Positions 61,831-64,000 of a stretch of DNA of 64,000 bases are shown here, one piece after another (within the stretch, counting starts at the first letter, position 1; each line of letters opens with the position of its first letter). A program made the translations under genes and the position numbers. Source of the DNA: Geodermatophilus marinus (GTDB lineage Bacteria > Actinomycetota > Actinomycetes > Mycobacteriales > Geodermatophilaceae); the NCBI RefSeq assembly GCF_003428645.1, contig NZ_QVQH01000006.1:1-64000 (forward strand), written 5' to 3'. The notes beneath the pieces are model-generated. The model was not told the origin of the DNA and did no database searches. It worked only from the letters and a program-made list of their open reading frames with translations.

Positions 61831-62946
61831 TCAGGCCCGGCCGGCCACCTCGAGGAACAGCGCCTCGTAGGCGTCGAGCACCGTGCCCAGCGCGTACCGC
61901 TCCCGGGCCCGCGCCCGCCCGCGCTCCGGGTCGGGGGGCTCGGCGGCCAGCCGACGCAGCCCGTCGGCGATCGCGCCGACGTCCCGCGGGGGGACGACGA
62001 CGCCGAAGCCGGTCTCCTGCACCGGTGTCCGCACCCCCGGCAGGTCGCTGGCCAGCACCGGGACCCCGGCCATCATCGCCTCCACCTGCACGATGCCGAA
62101 GGCCTCGAAGGCGTTGACCGACGGCAGCGTGAACACGTCGAGCGAGGCGTACAGGTCGGCGATCCCGTCGTCGGTGAGGAACCCGAGCAGCCGGACGCGC
62201 GGGTCGCCGTCGACGACCCGGCGCACCTCCTCGACCACCGACCCGCCGGCCACCTCGGCGAAGTCACCGCCGATGAGCAGCCGCGCGTCGGGGTCGTCGA
62301 GCGCCCGGAAGGCCCGCACCAGGTGCTGCAGCCCCTTCTCCTCGACGATCCGGCCGAGGAATCCCACGTGCAGCCCGTCGCCCTCCCGGAACCGCGGGGT
62401 GCCGGCCGGCCGCTCCCGGCAGGGCGGGGGGATCGCCGCCGTCCGCCCGGCCATGGCCGGCCACAGCCGGCTGTGCCGCGCGTAGTCGTCGCTGGACACG
62501 ACGACCCGGTCGCTGCGCCGCAGGGTGCGCCGGCTGGCCGCGTCGACGCCGAGGGTCTGCACCCGGTTGAGCGCCCCCGGCGGCAGGCTGACGTCGCAGT
62601 GGTAGGTCGTCACCAGTCGCCCGGCCCCGGTCAGCAGCCCGGACTCGGGCATCGGCAGGTGCAGGTTGGTCACCGAGGCGGTGCGCGCCGCGGCCCGCAC
62701 CCGGCCGACCAGCGCGGGGCTGAGCACGCCCTTGCCGAGGCGGGCCACGACCGGCGCCCGGTCGACCTCCACCCCCCGCAGCTCCTCCCGCTCGGGCAGG
62801 TCGCGGTCGTGCCGGCTGGTCACCACCCGCACCCGGTGCCCGCGGGCGGCCAGGCCCTCGGCGACGTCCCGCGCGACGTTGGTCAGCCCGCTGACGTAGG
62901 GCGCGTAGTAGTCCAGGGCGACGAGCAGGTCCAGCGTCGGGGTCAT
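61831..62946 (-). CDS. GT4-type glycosyltransferase
   Basis: The 371-residue GT-B enzyme has an N-terminal glycine-rich acceptor part (YYAPYVSGLTNVARDVAEGLAARGH) and a C-terminal nucleotide-sugar part with VGFLGRIVEEKGLQHLVRAF, LLIGGDF and the GT4 signature PSVNAFEAFGIVQVEAMMAGVPVLASDLPG containing the ExxxxxxxE pair. It likely transfers a sugar in surface polysaccharide or glycolipid assembly. ATG overlaps the stop of the upstream flippase-like gene by 4 bp, so the two work in one pathway. Confidence 0.88.
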   Translation of the reverse strand: MTPTLDLLVALDYYAPYVSGLTNVARDVAEGLAARGHRVRVVTSRHDRDLPEREELRGVEVDRAPVVARLGKGVLSPALVGRVRAAARTASVTNLHLPMPESGLLTGAGRLVTTYHCDVSLPPGALNRVQTLGVDAASRRTLRRSDRVVVSSDDYARHSRLWPAMAGRTAAIPPPCRERPAGTPRFREGDGLHVGFLGRIVEEKGLQHLVRAFRALDDPDARLLIGGDFAEVAGGSVVEEVRRVVDGDPRVRLLGFLTDDGIADLYASLDVFTLPSVNAFEAFGIVQVEAMMAGVPVLASDLPGVRTPVQETGFGVVVPPRDVGAIADGLRRLAAEPPDPERGRARARERYALGTVLDAYEALFLEVAGRA

Positions 62947-64000
62947 CCCCGGTCTCCGTTCGGGTCGGCGCCGGCGGCGGCGGGGCTGCGGGCAGGGACC
63001 GGCGGGCGGCGCAGCAGCAGGGCGAGGCTGACCACGAAGGCCGCCCCGGAGCCGATCGCGAACGCCAGGCCCGCGCGCGGGACCAGCCCCGGGACGGCGG
63101 CGAACACGACCGCGGCCACGGCCAGCCCCGCCGTCCAGGTGAGCGCGACGTCGCGGTGCCGCGCGGCGGCCAGCAGCGCCTGGGCGGTCACCAGCAGGCC
63201 GAGGTAGAGCCCGCTGCCGGCCGCCAGCAGGGCCATGGCCCCGCCGTCGAGGACGTAGCGGTCGCCGAAGAGCAGCCGGACCAGCAGCGGGCCGGCGACC
63301 CACCCCAGCAGGGCCCCGGCGGCGGCCAGCCCGGCGACCGCCCCCGCCGTGCGCAGCGCGAGCCGGCGGACGCCACCGGGGACCTCGGCGGCCCCGGTCA
63401 GCGCCGGCACCAGGGCGCCCTGCAGCGGGACGGCGACGAACAGCGGCAGCCGCACCAGGGTGAAGCCGGCCACGAACTGGGCGGCCAGGACCCGCTCGTC
63501 CGGCCCGGCGGCCGCCGCCGTGACCAGGACCGGGGCGGCGTTGAGCAGCGCCTGCCCGCAGAGCGTGCCCACCAGGAGGTGGCCGATCGCGGCGGCCTGC
63601 ACCGGCGGCCCCGGGTCCGGGGCGCCGGAGCGCCCGCGGCGCAGGAGCCACGCCAGCAGCGGGACGTGGGCGAGCACGACGGCGGCGACCAGCGTCCAGC
63701 CGAGGTCCGCGGCGGTGCCGGCGGGGCCGAGGACGACGACGACCCCGGCGAGCAGGCAGCGCACGAGCGCGTCGAGCAGCAGGACGACGCCGTGCGCCAG
63801 CAGCCGGCCGCGCCCGAGCAGGAGCCCGCGGAGCACGAACTGCGGCCCCGACGCGAGCACCAGCACCACGAGCGCCCCTAGCAGGGCCGGGCTGCCGCCG
63901 AGCACCGGACCGAGCAGCGGCCAGCCGGCGAGCAGCACCAGCAGCGTGAGACCGGTCACGCCCGCGGCTGCCCGGACCGTGCCCGGCGGCAGCGGTGCGC
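62943..64000 (-). CDS. flippase-like polysaccharide exporter, 5' end beyond the window
   Basis: At least 350 residues are visible, almost entirely hydrophobic helices with short basic loops (RRGRSG, VRRLALRT, RPPVPARSP). The pattern, with pairs of helices and ASGPQFVLRGLLLGRGRL and LVRLLFGDRYVLDGGAMALLAAGSGLYL, fits the MATE-like polysaccharide flippase/Wzx family. The frame remains open to the right edge, so the true start is outside; GTG at 63959 is only an internal candidate. It is coupled to the glycosyltransferase. Confidence 0.7.
   Translation of the reverse strand, partial: APLPPGTVRAAAGVTGLTLLVLLAGWPLLGPVLGGSPALLGALVVLVLASGPQFVLRGLLLGRGRLLAHGVVLLLDALVRCLLAGVVVVLGPAGTAADLGWTLVAAVVLAHVPLLAWLLRRGRSGAPDPGPPVQAAAIGHLLVGTLCGQALLNAAPVLVTAAAAGPDERVLAAQFVAGFTLVRLPLFVAVPLQGALVPALTGAAEVPGGVRRLALRTAGAVAGLAAAGALLGWVAGPLLVRLLFGDRYVLDGGAMALLAAGSGLYLGLLVTAQALLAAARHRDVALTWTAGLAVAAVVFAAVPGLVPRAGLAFAIGSGAAFVVSLALLLRRPPVPARSPAAAGADPNGDRG

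Overview
The window is about 64 kb of very GC-rich chromosomal DNA with many GTG starts, 4-bp ATGA/GTGA gene overlaps and TAGNNT -10 boxes only a few bases from start codons. Gene content and order point to an actinobacterium. From memory, two blocks match Mycobacterium tuberculosis gene order (Rv3274c-Rv3285: fadE25, purE, purK, GtrA protein, PH protein, birA, accD5, accE5, maf, accA3; and Rv3303c-Rv3308: lpdA, gamma-glutamylcyclotransferase, M20 amidohydrolases, deoD, pmmB). The family set (DUF222/HNH protein, DUF6318 lipoprotein, LGFP-repeat secreted proteins, truncated nuo cluster) would fit Geodermatophilaceae, but that genus-level guess is inference.

Layout. 0-3 kb: an unidentified gene tail, a small secreted protein coupled to a DUF6318 lipoprotein, a DUF222/HNH protein and a DUF805 membrane protein. 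3-8.7 kb: a minus-strand salvage and sugar operon (punA, NAD epimerase, pmmB, HAD hydrolase), a cupin dioxygenase-like gene and a LysR regulator, with a perfect 33-bp palindrome in between. 8.8-16.4 kb: carboxylate-amine ligase, M20 amidohydrolase, and mutA-mutB-meaB for methylmalonyl-CoA isomerisation. 16.4-19.4 kb: an accessory patch holding three 66-bp imperfect palindromic repeats around an LGFP-repeat secreted protein and an AbiEi/DUF559-like protein. 19.4-27.5 kb: gamma-glutamylcyclotransferase, LpdA-type flavoprotein, then a secreted cluster of two paralogous metzincin-like metallopeptidases flanking an SGNH hydrolase. 27.5-42.2 kb: acyl-CoA carboxylase genes (accA, accE, accD) with birA, maf, an FkbM methyltransferase, sbcDC, gtrA, purK-purE and an acyl-CoA dehydrogenase. 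42.3-49.5 kb: cobF, a Mn/Zn-type ABC importer whose second permease carries a C-terminal DtxR-like domain, an AI-2E-family permease and a DUF427 protein. 49.5-53.3 kb: a cst-like sulfur operon (CstR-type repressor, TauE, rhodanese, persulfide-dioxygenase-like protein) divergent from an ArsR regulator. 53.5-61.8 kb: a complex-I-like cluster with only membrane-arm subunits (nuoA,H,J,K,L,M,N) and one novel acidic DHGGM-repeat protein where nuoBCD would be. 61.8-64 kb: a glycosyltransferase and a truncated flippase-like gene.

Functional links. The acyl-CoA carboxylase with its biotin ligase, MutAB with MeaB, an acyl-CoA dehydrogenase and cobF (B12 synthesis) together support propionyl-CoA to succinyl-CoA conversion; methylmalonyl-CoA epimerase is not in the window. 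The least explained system is the peripheral-arm-less nuo cluster. I saw no rRNA, tRNA, CRISPR array or intact insertion sequence.
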